Part shown: one piece after another, positions 20,927 through 28,305 of the stretch | How the letters are laid out: every line of letters starts with the position of its first letter | Numbering within the stretch: position 1 is the stretch's first letter | Source: Amycolatopsis acididurans | Lineage (GTDB): Bacteria; Actinomycetota; Actinomycetes; Mycobacteriales; Pseudonocardiaceae | Direction: 5' to 3' | DNA: 64,000 nt | Assembly (NCBI RefSeq): GCF_012328925.1 | Contig: NZ_JAAXLS010000006.1 | Coordinates: 209,613-273,612 of the forward strand | Made by a program: the position numbers and the translations under genes | Notes under the pieces: model-generated | What the model was told of the DNA's origin: nothing | The model's input: the letters and a program-made list of their open reading frames with translations, nothing else | Databases searched by the model: none

Positions 20927-22693
20927 TCAAGCGGTCTGGCCCAACCGCGGCCTCGGCTCCGCCATCGCGTGCCTGCCGCGGCCGCGCAGCACCTCGACCC
21001 GTTCGGAATCCGGGCGGGCCAGCACCCAGCTCGATCCGGGCACGGCCTTCGCGCGCTTCTTCAGCGGCGCCAGCCGCCGTGAGGCCTCGCGATAGGAAGC
21101 GATCGAGGACGTCGCGCACACGAGCGTCGCCAGCGACACCGTCACCGGCATCCCTTCCGCCGACCACGGCGTGTCCAGCAGTGCCGCCGCGATCGTCGAG
21201 ATCTCGTCCACATCGCACGCGATCAGGAAATCGTCGCCCCCGACGTGGCCGACCGTCATCTTCGGCAGCCGCGAGGACAGGTCGGTCAGCGTCCGGCCGA
21301 GTGCACGGATCAGGTCGTCGCCCGCGGCGAAACCGGCGTTGTCGTTGACCGCCTTGAACGAGTCGACGTCCAGCCAGGCCACGACGAACGGCTCGCGCGC
21401 CGCGATCCGGCGGTCCACGTCGCGGGCGACGGTTTCGCTGCCGGGCAGCCGGGTCAGCGGGTTGAGCGCCGCGGCCTCCTCGACCTTGGCCTCGGCCACA
21501 CCGCGCACGACCTCGGTCACCAGCACCACGCCGAGACACCGGCCCGCCTCGTCGACCACCACGACGTCGTCCCCGGTACGGCTCCAGTCCGCGTCGGTGA
21601 CCAGTTCGAGCAGTTCGAGCGCGCCCGCGTCGACGCCGATCACGTGCGGCGAGTCCGCCAGCCGGGCGGCCGGGCGTTTCGCGTGCAGGGCGTGTCCGTA
21701 GGGGCCGGTCACAGAGACGAGGAAACGCGTCCGGTCGATCGACCACTGTGGACGGTTGTGCTCGTCGACACCGACGATGCCGGACGGGCCTTCGCCGGCC
21801 GCGAGCGCGTTGCGGACGTCGTCGCAGGTCGCCGTTTCGGGCAGCGTCGCGGCGGGGCGCAGGAAATCGCCCACCTTCGGCGCGGTCAGCGGACCCGGCA
21901 TCACGCGCTCGTCGGGATCGGGCGTCGCGGGAGTGAGCAAATGCGACAGATTCACGGTGTCACCGGCCGGAGCGAACAGGTTGCCCTGCGCGATCCGGAT
22001 GCCGAGCTTGCGCACGGCGGTCAGCTGCGCCTCGGTCTCGATCCCGGTCGCGACGAGCCTGCTGTTCGTACGCGAGGCGTAGTGCAGCAGCGACTCCACG
22101 ATCGCGACCGAACCGGGATCGCGCGGCAGCCCGTAGAGCACACCGCGATCCAGCTTCAGCACGTCGGCCGGGGCCGCGGCGATGAGCGAGAACGGCAGAT
22201 CGGCGCGCCCGAGCCCGTCGAGCGCGAGCCGGAAACCGAGTTCGCTGAGCCGGTGCAGGCCGGCCAGCAGCTGTTCGGGCCACACCTGCGCGAACGGCGG
22301 CCCGACCTCCAGCACCACCTCGCGCGGCCGCCTGCCGACCTTGGCCAGCGCGTCGAGCAGTGGATCGAACGCCGATTCCGGGGCGGCCGCGGTGGGCGCG
22401 GTCACGTTGAGGTGCAGCGGGAGCAGCGTTTCGTGGTCGGCTTCGGCGAGCGCGGCCTGCGCGGCGAGCTCGATGTCGACCTCGGCCAGTCTGCGTTCGC
22501 GACGGGCGAGGTCCAGCAGCTCGTGCACGGAACCCTTGCCAGGTCTGGCGAGGGCTTCGAGCGCGACAATGCCGCCGGTGTGCAAGCTGTACAACGGCTG
22601 GAAGGCGAATCGGACCGAGGTCGGGGACGCGCGCACGAGAGAGATACTCGCCGGTTGGGCAGCGATTATCCATAGATGTTGACTGATGTTCAT
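20927..22693 (-). CDS. EAL-CBS-GGDEF composite protein with degenerate EAL domain
   Basis: This 588-residue protein has an EAL-like domain (about residues 25-255), two CBS-like motifs (~265-395) and a GGDEF domain (~405-565). The GGDEF signature is G485-G486-D487-D488-F489, close to consensus. The EAL part keeps E46-A47-L48, N96 and K180 but the DDFG motif reads LDGLG (D159-G160), the E(I/L)TE motif reads LEVG, and the EGVE motif reads ATGIE; phosphodiesterase activity is therefore doubtful. The CBS pair may sense adenine nucleotides. No membrane segment is seen. The extreme N-terminus (first ~25 residues) is not conserved and the true start could be the internal GTG near residue 20. Confidence 0.82.
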   Translation of the reverse strand: MNISQHLWIIAAQPASISLVRASPTSVRFAFQPLYSLHTGGIVALEALARPGKGSVHELLDLARRERRLAEVDIELAAQAALAEADHETLLPLHLNVTAPTAAAPESAFDPLLDALAKVGRRPREVVLEVGPPFAQVWPEQLLAGLHRLSELGFRLALDGLGRADLPFSLIAAAPADVLKLDRGVLYGLPRDPGSVAIVESLLHYASRTNSRLVATGIETEAQLTAVRKLGIRIAQGNLFAPAGDTVNLSHLLTPATPDPDERVMPGPLTAPKVGDFLRPAATLPETATCDDVRNALAAGEGPSGIVGVDEHNRPQWSIDRTRFLVSVTGPYGHALHAKRPAARLADSPHVIGVDAGALELLELVTDADWSRTGDDVVVVDEAGRCLGVVLVTEVVRGVAEAKVEEAAALNPLTRLPGSETVARDVDRRIAAREPFVVAWLDVDSFKAVNDNAGFAAGDDLIRALGRTLTDLSSRLPKMTVGHVGGDDFLIACDVDEISTIAAALLDTPWSAEGMPVTVSLATLVCATSSIASYREASRRLAPLKKRAKAVPGSSWVLARPDSERVEVLRGRGRHAMAEPRPRLGQTA

Positions 22694-22742
22694 TCACAGT
22701 CAGCCTGAGTTCGCTGGATCGGCGTAGGTCGTGTGGCCGGTG

Positions 22743-23831
22743 TCATAGCGCCAGGCGTGCGCGCAGCCGCCACGGCGCGGCGCGGAACAAAGCGGCCATC
22801 GCCGCCACGGTTCCCGCGACGTCATTGCGTCCCGACGTGAACGCGCGCTGTAATTCGGTTGGCAGGCCGAAGAACAGTTCGAAGAACTCGGGCAGGTCGC
22901 GGCCCTGCATTTCGCCGATCGCGCGCAAACCGAAGCGGCGCAAGGCATGCACCGTACGCGCGGCCGGCGGCCACACCTCGTGTCGAGCCGCGCGCATGGC
23001 GTGTTCACCGCTGGTTTTCAGGCCCTCCCGCAAGGTCGCCGCCACGGCGGGGGCGAGCCGGAGCGCGTCGGCGAGCAGATAGCCGGTTGCAGGATGCACC
23101 ATCGCGGCGGCAAGTCCGAACGCGAGTCCGCGGGGGCGCGGCACATCCAGCGGCAGCCGGACGAATTCCTCCGAGCCCGCCGGGGAAATGCCCGCTTTGG
23201 TCAGCCGGTGCCGCAATCGGCCGGCGAGAATATCCAGCGGCAGACCGGGTTGGCGCGCGAGGCAGGTCTCTTCGATCAGCACGCGGTCACCGCGCAGCGG
23301 CAGTGCGTAAAGGAAACTGGGGTCCCGTTCGACGCGGGCCCAGTCCATGAACACCGCGGTGTCCGGCGGCACGATCCGTTGCGCGTCCCCGGCGCCGATC
23401 ACCAGCCCGTACGCGGTCTGCGACATTCCATGACCCGCGCGCCGCACACCGGTGGCGTTCACGAACACCGGAGCCTCGATGCTCGCGCCACCGGCCAGGT
23501 GCACCCTCGCCGAACTGAACCCGGCGACCCGGCCGGTCACCGTCGCGACCCGGGCATCGGTCAGGTGCCGTCGCAGGCCGTCGTTGTCCGCGACCAGATA
23601 GTCGCGCTCCAGCCAGTGCTCGGTGGTGCCCACGGCGAGGGTCCGCCGCGGGGCGGTGGCGATCGCCTCGTCCGGCAGGTCCGGCACCTCGTCGCGCCAC
23701 AGGCCGTAGGTCGCGTGCCACGGCTGCGCCGGATCGGGCGCGACGACGGTGGTTTCCAGTCCCTCACGCGCGCAGGCCGAGGCCAGCGCCCACCCGGCCG
23801 GGCCGGCGCCCGCCACGACCACGTCAGCCAT
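22743..23831 (-). CDS. crtY: Lycopene beta-cyclase (CrtY-type)
   Basis: This 362-residue flavoprotein has an N-terminal NAD(P)/FAD Rossmann motif (VVVAGAGPAGWALASACA), the LWRDEVPDL region and the LIEETCLA motif that corresponds to the FLEET catalytic segment of lycopene cyclases; MVHPATGYLLADALRLA closes the dinucleotide site. It would turn linear lycopene ends into beta-ionone rings. No other carotenoid gene is within the window, so the pathway genes must be elsewhere. It is divergent from dgt and lies 49 bases downstream of the EAL gene start, same strand. Confidence 0.87.
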   Translation of the reverse strand: MADVVVAGAGPAGWALASACAREGLETTVVAPDPAQPWHATYGLWRDEVPDLPDEAIATAPRRTLAVGTTEHWLERDYLVADNDGLRRHLTDARVATVTGRVAGFSSARVHLAGGASIEAPVFVNATGVRRAGHGMSQTAYGLVIGAGDAQRIVPPDTAVFMDWARVERDPSFLYALPLRGDRVLIEETCLARQPGLPLDILAGRLRHRLTKAGISPAGSEEFVRLPLDVPRPRGLAFGLAAAMVHPATGYLLADALRLAPAVAATLREGLKTSGEHAMRAARHEVWPPAARTVHALRRFGLRAIGEMQGRDLPEFFELFFGLPTELQRAFTSGRNDVAGTVAAMAALFRAAPWRLRARLAL

Positions 23832-23915
23832 GTCCCCATCTCAGCACAGGGCGGCGGCCACGGTGGGCCGGCCGGCTTCCCTGCCGCCACCCTCAACCGC
23901 GCCGCTTCGCGTCGC

Positions 23916-23921
23916 TAGCCT
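23916..23921 (+). promoter_or_regulatory. -10 element of leaderless dgt promoter
   Basis: TAGCCT ends six bases before ATG 23928, so transcription is expected to start at the first base of the coding region. No ribosome binding site is visible in front of this ATG. Confidence 0.5.
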
Positions 23922-23927
23922 GGACCG

Positions 23928-25490
23928 ATGCAACGCGACGAACGCGCGGTCCGCAGGGACGGCGCCGCGGAAACCGGCGACACCTGGTCCGACCTCGCGG
24001 ACACGCCCTACCGCGTCGACCGGGATCGCATCGTCGTGTCGCCGTTCTTCGCGCGGCTCGGCGGGGTCACGCAGGTGGTCAGCGCCGCGGGGTCCGGGCT
24101 GCTGCACAACCGGCTCACGCACAGCCTCAAGGTCGCGCAGGTGGCGCGGGCGGTCGCCGACCGGCTGGTGGACTCACCCGTCTCCGCGGAACTGATCGCC
24201 AAGTTCGGCGGACTGGACCCGGACGTCGCCGAAGCCGCCGCACTCGCGCACGATCTCGGGCATCCGCCGTTCGGGCACCTCGGCGAGCAGGTGCTCGACC
24301 GCATCGCGCGGCACCGGTTCGGCCTCGCCGACGGGTTCGAGGGAAACGCGCAAAGCTTTCGCATCATCACCACCACCGACGTGCGCGGCCCGTCGGCGAT
24401 CGGCCTCGACCTGACCGCCGCCGTGCGCGCGGCGGTGCTCAAGTACCCGTGGGCCCGGCTGCACCGGCCCGATCCGCACCCGTCGACGATGCCCAATCCG
24501 CCGCGCGGGGCGGCCGAACCGAAGGACGCGCCGGGCACCGGGTCGGCGAAGTTCTCGGCCTACCTGACCGAACTCGACGACGTCGCGCAGGCGCGCGCAC
24601 CGTTCGTGGGCCGCATCGAGCCGTGGCAGCAGACGATCGAGGCCTCGGTCATGGACACCGCCGACGACATCGCCTACGCGATCCACGATCTGCAGGACTT
24701 CCACCGGATCGGTGTGCTGCAGCACGCGCCGGTCGCCGCCGAACTCGGGCAGTGGCTCTCCCGCGCACTCGAACTGGCCGAAATGGACAGTGCGAAGCTG
24801 GCCGCCGACGAGCGGAAACCCGGTCACTCGCTGGAACTGCTCCGTCGCCGCATGCACGCGCGCGACGCGTGGATCGTCGACGACGACGCCTTCGCCGCCG
24901 CCGTGGCCAGGGTGCGCGCGGACCTGGTGGACGGCCTGCTCGCGCAGTCCTTCGACGGGTCGATCGAGGCCGAGCAGGCCACCGCGGTGTTCTCCGCACG
25001 CTGGACGTCGCGGCTGGTCGAGGGCATGGTCGTGCTCGAATCGCCGACCACCCGCTCCGGCCACGTCACGCTGCGGCCCGCGCAGTGGCACGAGGTGGCC
25101 GTGCTCAAGTTCGTGCACCGGCATTTCGTGTTGCTGCGCCCGGAACTGGCGCTGCACCAGCGTGGCCAGGCGAGCCTGCTCACGACGCTGGTCGACGCGC
25201 TGGACGCGTGGCTCGGCGACCGGGACGAGACGTCGCGGCTCCCGCGCCGCCTGCACGATCTGGTCGAGCTGGCGCACGCCGAGTTCACCGAACTGGCCGC
25301 GACCGCGCCGGAGCTGCTCGTCGGGGCGACCGGCGAGCAGGTGGGCGGGGCCGACGCGATCCGAGGGCTGGCGCGCGGCCGGGCGGTGATCGACTTCGTG
25401 TCGTCGCTGACCGACGCGCAGGCGGTCGCGCTGCTGGACGCCCTGTCGGGCCGGTCCTCGCAGCCCTGGTCGGATTCGTTCGTCCTGTGA
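23928..25490 (+). CDS. dgt: Deoxyguanosinetriphosphate triphosphohydrolase-like protein
   Basis: This 520-residue HD-domain enzyme hydrolyses dNTPs to nucleoside and triphosphate. The metal ligands are H65 (NRLTHSLKVAQ), H108-D109 (AALAHDLGHPPFGHLGEQ) and the later aspartate in MDTADDIAYAIHDLQD. The family length is ~420-520; the insertion around residues 150-215 is proline-rich and variable. It overlaps the next gene (GTGA), suggesting coupled translation of a dNTP-control enzyme and a ribosome-rescue factor. In mycobacteria dgt lies elsewhere, next to dnaG. Confidence 0.93.
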   Translation: MQRDERAVRRDGAAETGDTWSDLADTPYRVDRDRIVVSPFFARLGGVTQVVSAAGSGLLHNRLTHSLKVAQVARAVADRLVDSPVSAELIAKFGGLDPDVAEAAALAHDLGHPPFGHLGEQVLDRIARHRFGLADGFEGNAQSFRIITTTDVRGPSAIGLDLTAAVRAAVLKYPWARLHRPDPHPSTMPNPPRGAAEPKDAPGTGSAKFSAYLTELDDVAQARAPFVGRIEPWQQTIEASVMDTADDIAYAIHDLQDFHRIGVLQHAPVAAELGQWLSRALELAEMDSAKLAADERKPGHSLELLRRRMHARDAWIVDDDAFAAAVARVRADLVDGLLAQSFDGSIEAEQATAVFSARWTSRLVEGMVVLESPTTRSGHVTLRPAQWHEVAVLKFVHRHFVLLRPELALHQRGQASLLTTLVDALDAWLGDRDETSRLPRRLHDLVELAHAEFTELAATAPELLVGATGEQVGGADAIRGLARGRAVIDFVSSLTDAQAVALLDALSGRSSQPWSDSFVL

Positions 25491-26143
25491 GCCCGGTCCG
25501 GGAGGCGCCGGGTGGCGGGCGCGTGGTGGAGGTGTCGCCGGAGCGGCTCGCGGGCTGGTTCGACCGCTTCGCCGCGCGCAACGACGGGATCAGCGACACG
25601 CGCGAGGACGGCGAAACCGTCGTGGTGACGGGAAAGAACGGCACCACGGCGACCGTCGCCGTGCCGTTCCCGCCGTTGCAGGGTGCCGGGCCGCCGACCG
25701 TGCGGCTCTCGATCCACGCCAAGCAGCCGCGGCGGATCGGCCTGCTGCTGGTCCGGCTCGGGGCGCACAGCATCGGGATCGCCGAGAACGGCAAGGTCGT
25801 GGTGTCCCGCACCGACCGCCACCACGTGCACGGCCGCTCGGCCGCCGGTGGCTGGTCGCAGCAGCGGTTCGCCCGGCGCCGCGAAGGGCAGGCGCGGCAG
25901 GCGCTGATCGATGTGGCCGACGACGCGCTGGACGTGCTCGGGCCGCATCTGGCGGAGCTGGACGCCGTCGTGCTCGGCGGGGACCGGCGGGCACTGGACG
26001 AACTGCGCCAGGACCACCGTCTCGATCCCATCTTTTCCCTTGCCCTGCCGAGGGTTCTCGATGTGCCGGAGCCGCGGCGGGCGGTGCTGGACGAGGCCGC
26101 CGAGCGGGCGCGTGCGGTGGAGATCGTGCTCCGGGATGGGTGA
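25487..26143 (+). CDS. acVLRF1 family peptidyl-tRNA hydrolase (Vms1-like release factor domain)
   Basis: The 218-residue protein matches the actinobacterial VLRF1 group, related to eukaryotic Vms1/ANKZF1 and eRF1. The diagnostic loop GGWSQQRFARRR (about residues 121-132) carries the glutamine that would act on the peptidyl-tRNA ester, followed by a basic helix (REGQARQAL). Around it are a beta-rich part (TVRLSIHAKQPRRIGLLLVRLGAHSIGI) and a second alpha/beta part (LAELDAVVLGGDRRALDELRQ). The role is release of nascent chains from stalled 50S subunits. The GTG start overlaps the dgt stop; a later GTG (VVEVSPERL) is also possible. Confidence 0.82.
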   Translation: MSPVREAPGGGRVVEVSPERLAGWFDRFAARNDGISDTREDGETVVVTGKNGTTATVAVPFPPLQGAGPPTVRLSIHAKQPRRIGLLLVRLGAHSIGIAENGKVVVSRTDRHHVHGRSAAGGWSQQRFARRREGQARQALIDVADDALDVLGPHLAELDAVVLGGDRRALDELRQDHRLDPIFSLALPRVLDVPEPRRAVLDEAAERARAVEIVLRDG

Positions 26144-26183
26144 ACCCGGTCACCGCGGCGGAAAACCCCTGGACGACGGTTTG

Positions 26184-26189
26184 TACACT
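26184..26189 (+). promoter_or_regulatory. -10 element upstream of the ABC-F gene
   Basis: TACACT lies six bases before a GTG at 26196, so the mRNA probably begins at or beside the short upstream reading frame. This would give a leader of about 92 bases before the ABC-F start. Confidence 0.4.
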
Positions 26190-26195
26190 GGTGTC

Positions 26196-26216
26196 GTGGA
26201 CGTATTGCTGGAGTAA
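26196..26216 (+). other. Possible leaderless six-codon upstream ORF
   Basis: GTG GAC GTA TTG CTG GAG TAA encodes VDVLLE and begins at the predicted transcription start of the ABC-F transcript. Short leader peptides control several ABC-F resistance genes by ribosome stalling, which is why this one is listed. It may equally be chance. Confidence 0.3.
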
Positions 26217-26223
26217 TTCCGTG

Positions 26224-26242
26224 CCGGTCGCCTCGCGGCCGG
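26224..26242 (+). promoter_or_regulatory. Leader hairpin before the ABC-F gene
   Basis: CCGGTCGC and GCGGCCGG form an 8 bp stem with one G-U wobble and a 3-base loop, starting 7 bases after the stop of the short upstream ORF. There is no T-run, so if it is regulatory it would act on translation or by Rho-type attenuation. Confidence 0.4.
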
Positions 26243-26287
26243 TCTCGTCGAGTTGTCCACCTGCACCCCCTGCGTCCGGGAGTTTCC

Positions 26288-27916
26288 TTGATCACGGCCA
26301 CCGGCCTCGAGCTGCGCGCCGGCTCGCGCATTCTGCTCGCCGACACCACCCTGCGCATTCAGCCGGGAGACCGCATCGGTCTCGTCGGCCGCAACGGCGC
26401 GGGCAAGACCACCACGCTGAAGGTGCTCGCCGGGGAGGGCCAGCCCTACGCCGGCGACGTCCGGCACGGCAGCGAACTCGGTTATCTGCCGCAGGATCCG
26501 CGCGAAGGTGATCTTTCGGTCACCGCGAAGGATCGCGTGCTGTCCGCGCGCGGGCTCGACGCGATGCTGCGCGACATGGAAAAAGCGCAAAGCGCGATGT
26601 CCGAACTCGTCGACGAGAACGCGCGGGACAAAGCGATCCGCCGTTATGGGCGGCTCGAGGAACGCTTTTCCGCGCTCGGCGGGTACGCGGCGGAGAGCGA
26701 AGCCGCGCGAATCTGCGCGAATCTCGGCCTCGCCGAGCGTGTTCTGGCACAACCGCTGAGCACTCTGTCCGGCGGGCAGCGGCGGCGCGTCGAACTCGCC
26801 CGGATTCTGTTCGCCGCGTCCGATGTGGGTGCTTCCGGTCGTTCCGACACGATTCTGTTGCTGGACGAACCGACCAACCACCTCGACGCCGACTCCATCA
26901 ATTGGCTGCGCGGGTTCCTCAAGAATCACGAGGGCGGGCTCGTGGTGATCAGCCACGACGTCGAACTGCTCGACGAGGTCGTCAACAAGGTGTGGTTCCT
27001 CGACGCCACGCGCGGCGAACTCGACCTCTACAACATGAACTGGAAGCGCTATCTCGAAGCGCGCGCGACCGACGAGAAGCGCCGCCGCCGTGAGCGCGCG
27101 AACGCGGAGAAGAAGGCCGCCGCGCTGCAGCAGCAGGCCGCGAAACTGGGCGCGAAGGCCACCAAGGCCGTCGCCGCGAAGAACATGGCCCGCCGTGCCG
27201 AGCAGATGCTCGCCGGTCTCGACGGCGAGCGCCAGGCCGACAAGGTCGCGCACATCAAGTTCCCGGCTCCCGCGCCGTGCGGCCGCACGCCGCTCACCGC
27301 CGAGGGACTGTCCAAATCGTACGGTTCGCTGGAGATCTTCACCGGGGTCGATCTCGCCATTGATCGCGGTTCAAAGGTCGTGGTGCTGGGCCTCAACGGC
27401 GCGGGAAAGACGACACTGCTGCGGTTGCTCGGCGGAATGGAGCGGCCGGACACCGGCGAGGTCCGCGAGGGCCACGGAATGCGCCTTGGCTACTACGCAC
27501 AGGAGCACGAGACGCTCGATCACGATGCCTCGGTGTGGGAAAACATCCGCCACCTGGCGCCCGACACCGGCGCACAGGAACTGCGGAACCTGCTCGGCTC
27601 GTTCCTGTTCAGCGGCGAGCAGCTCGAACAGCCGACCGGAACTCTGTCCGGTGGCGAGAAAACCCGGCTGGCGCTGGCCGGTCTGGTCTCCAGTGCGGCG
27701 AATGTCCTGTTGCTGGACGAACCGACCAACAACCTGGATCCGGCCAGCCGCGCGCAGGTTCTGGACGCGTTGCGCAGTTACGAGGGAGCGGTCGTGCTCG
27801 TTACTCACGACCCGGGCGCGGTCGAAGCACTCGAGCCGGAACGCGTGATCCTGCTTCCGGACGGCACGGAGGATCACTGGTCGTCCGATTATCTTGAACT
27901 CGTCCAGTTGGCCTGA
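26288..27916 (+). CDS. ABC-F family ribosome-associated ATPase
   Basis: The 542-residue protein has two ATP-binding cassettes and no membrane segments: Walker A motifs GRNGAGKTTT and GLNGAGKTTL, signatures LSGGQRRRVELA and LSGGEKTRLALA, Walker B motifs LLLDEPTNHLD and LLLDEPTNNLD. Between them is a charged linker (DEKRRRRERANAEKKAAALQ) that would reach into the ribosomal tRNA sites. ABC-F proteins rescue or protect ribosomes; the order ABC-F then small HTH gene resembles Rv1473-Rv1473A. The start is TTG 26288 behind GGGAG; no ATG or GTG fits the family N-terminus. Confidence 0.92.
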   Translation: MITATGLELRAGSRILLADTTLRIQPGDRIGLVGRNGAGKTTTLKVLAGEGQPYAGDVRHGSELGYLPQDPREGDLSVTAKDRVLSARGLDAMLRDMEKAQSAMSELVDENARDKAIRRYGRLEERFSALGGYAAESEAARICANLGLAERVLAQPLSTLSGGQRRRVELARILFAASDVGASGRSDTILLLDEPTNHLDADSINWLRGFLKNHEGGLVVISHDVELLDEVVNKVWFLDATRGELDLYNMNWKRYLEARATDEKRRRRERANAEKKAAALQQQAAKLGAKATKAVAAKNMARRAEQMLAGLDGERQADKVAHIKFPAPAPCGRTPLTAEGLSKSYGSLEIFTGVDLAIDRGSKVVVLGLNGAGKTTLLRLLGGMERPDTGEVREGHGMRLGYYAQEHETLDHDASVWENIRHLAPDTGAQELRNLLGSFLFSGEQLEQPTGTLSGGEKTRLALAGLVSSAANVLLLDEPTNNLDPASRAQVLDALRSYEGAVVLVTHDPGAVEALEPERVILLPDGTEDHWSSDYLELVQLA

Positions 27917-27932
27917 TCCGAACCGCCCTCAC

Positions 27933-27955
27933 GTTGCTTAGTTGTTGTAGGCAAC
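27933..27955 (+). promoter_or_regulatory. Imperfect inverted repeat downstream of the ABC-F gene
   Basis: GTTGCTTA and TAGGCAAC pair at 7 of 8 positions around a 7-base spacer. It could be a weak terminator for the ABC-F gene or an operator for the HTH gene that follows. Confidence 0.3.
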
Positions 27956-27968
27956 CACACCGTAATGG

Positions 27969-27980
27969 CCCAATATTGGG
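27969..27980. promoter_or_regulatory. Perfect 12 bp palindrome upstream of the HTH gene
   Basis: CCCAATATTGGG is an uninterrupted palindrome, AT-rich at its centre in a GC-rich genome, 115 bases before the HTH gene start. It is a candidate operator, perhaps for autoregulation. Confidence 0.4.
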
Positions 27981-28095
27981 TCTCTGAGACAGGTTTTTCG
28001 CTCGCCGTCTGGCATTCCGGCGTCCCGTGTTCGATCATTGCGAGTGCAGGGCCGCGCCAGGCCCCCAACACCTGTCTGGAGGAAGGCGGAACGAC

Positions 28096-28305
28096 GTGGC
28101 TGACCTGAAGAAGGGCGCGCGAATCACCGGAAACACGCGCGACAAGCTGGCCGCTGACCTGAAGAAGAAATACGAGAAGGGTGCGAGTATTCGTGCTCTC
28201 GCGGAGTCGACCGGACGCTCGTACGGTTTTGTGCACCGCGTACTTTCCGAATCGGGTGTTCAGTTGCGGGGGCGCGGTGGCGCTACTCGCGTGAAGAAGA
28301 AGTAG
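28096..28305 (+). CDS. Small helix-turn-helix DNA-binding protein
   Basis: The 69-residue basic protein has an HTH centre (KYEKGASIRALAESTGRSYGFVHRVLSESGV, residues ~25-55) flanked by lysine-rich ends (DLKKGARITGNTRDKLAADLKKK and RGRGGATRVKKK). The SIRALAESTGRSYGFVHRVL part is the helix pair that would bind DNA. It is highly conserved in actinobacteria and corresponds to Rv1473A in my memory; its targets are unknown. GTG 28096 follows GGAGGAAGGCGGA. Its 3' end overlaps that of the convergent glycosyltransferase by 23 bases. Confidence 0.85.
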   Translation: MADLKKGARITGNTRDKLAADLKKKYEKGASIRALAESTGRSYGFVHRVLSESGVQLRGRGGATRVKKK

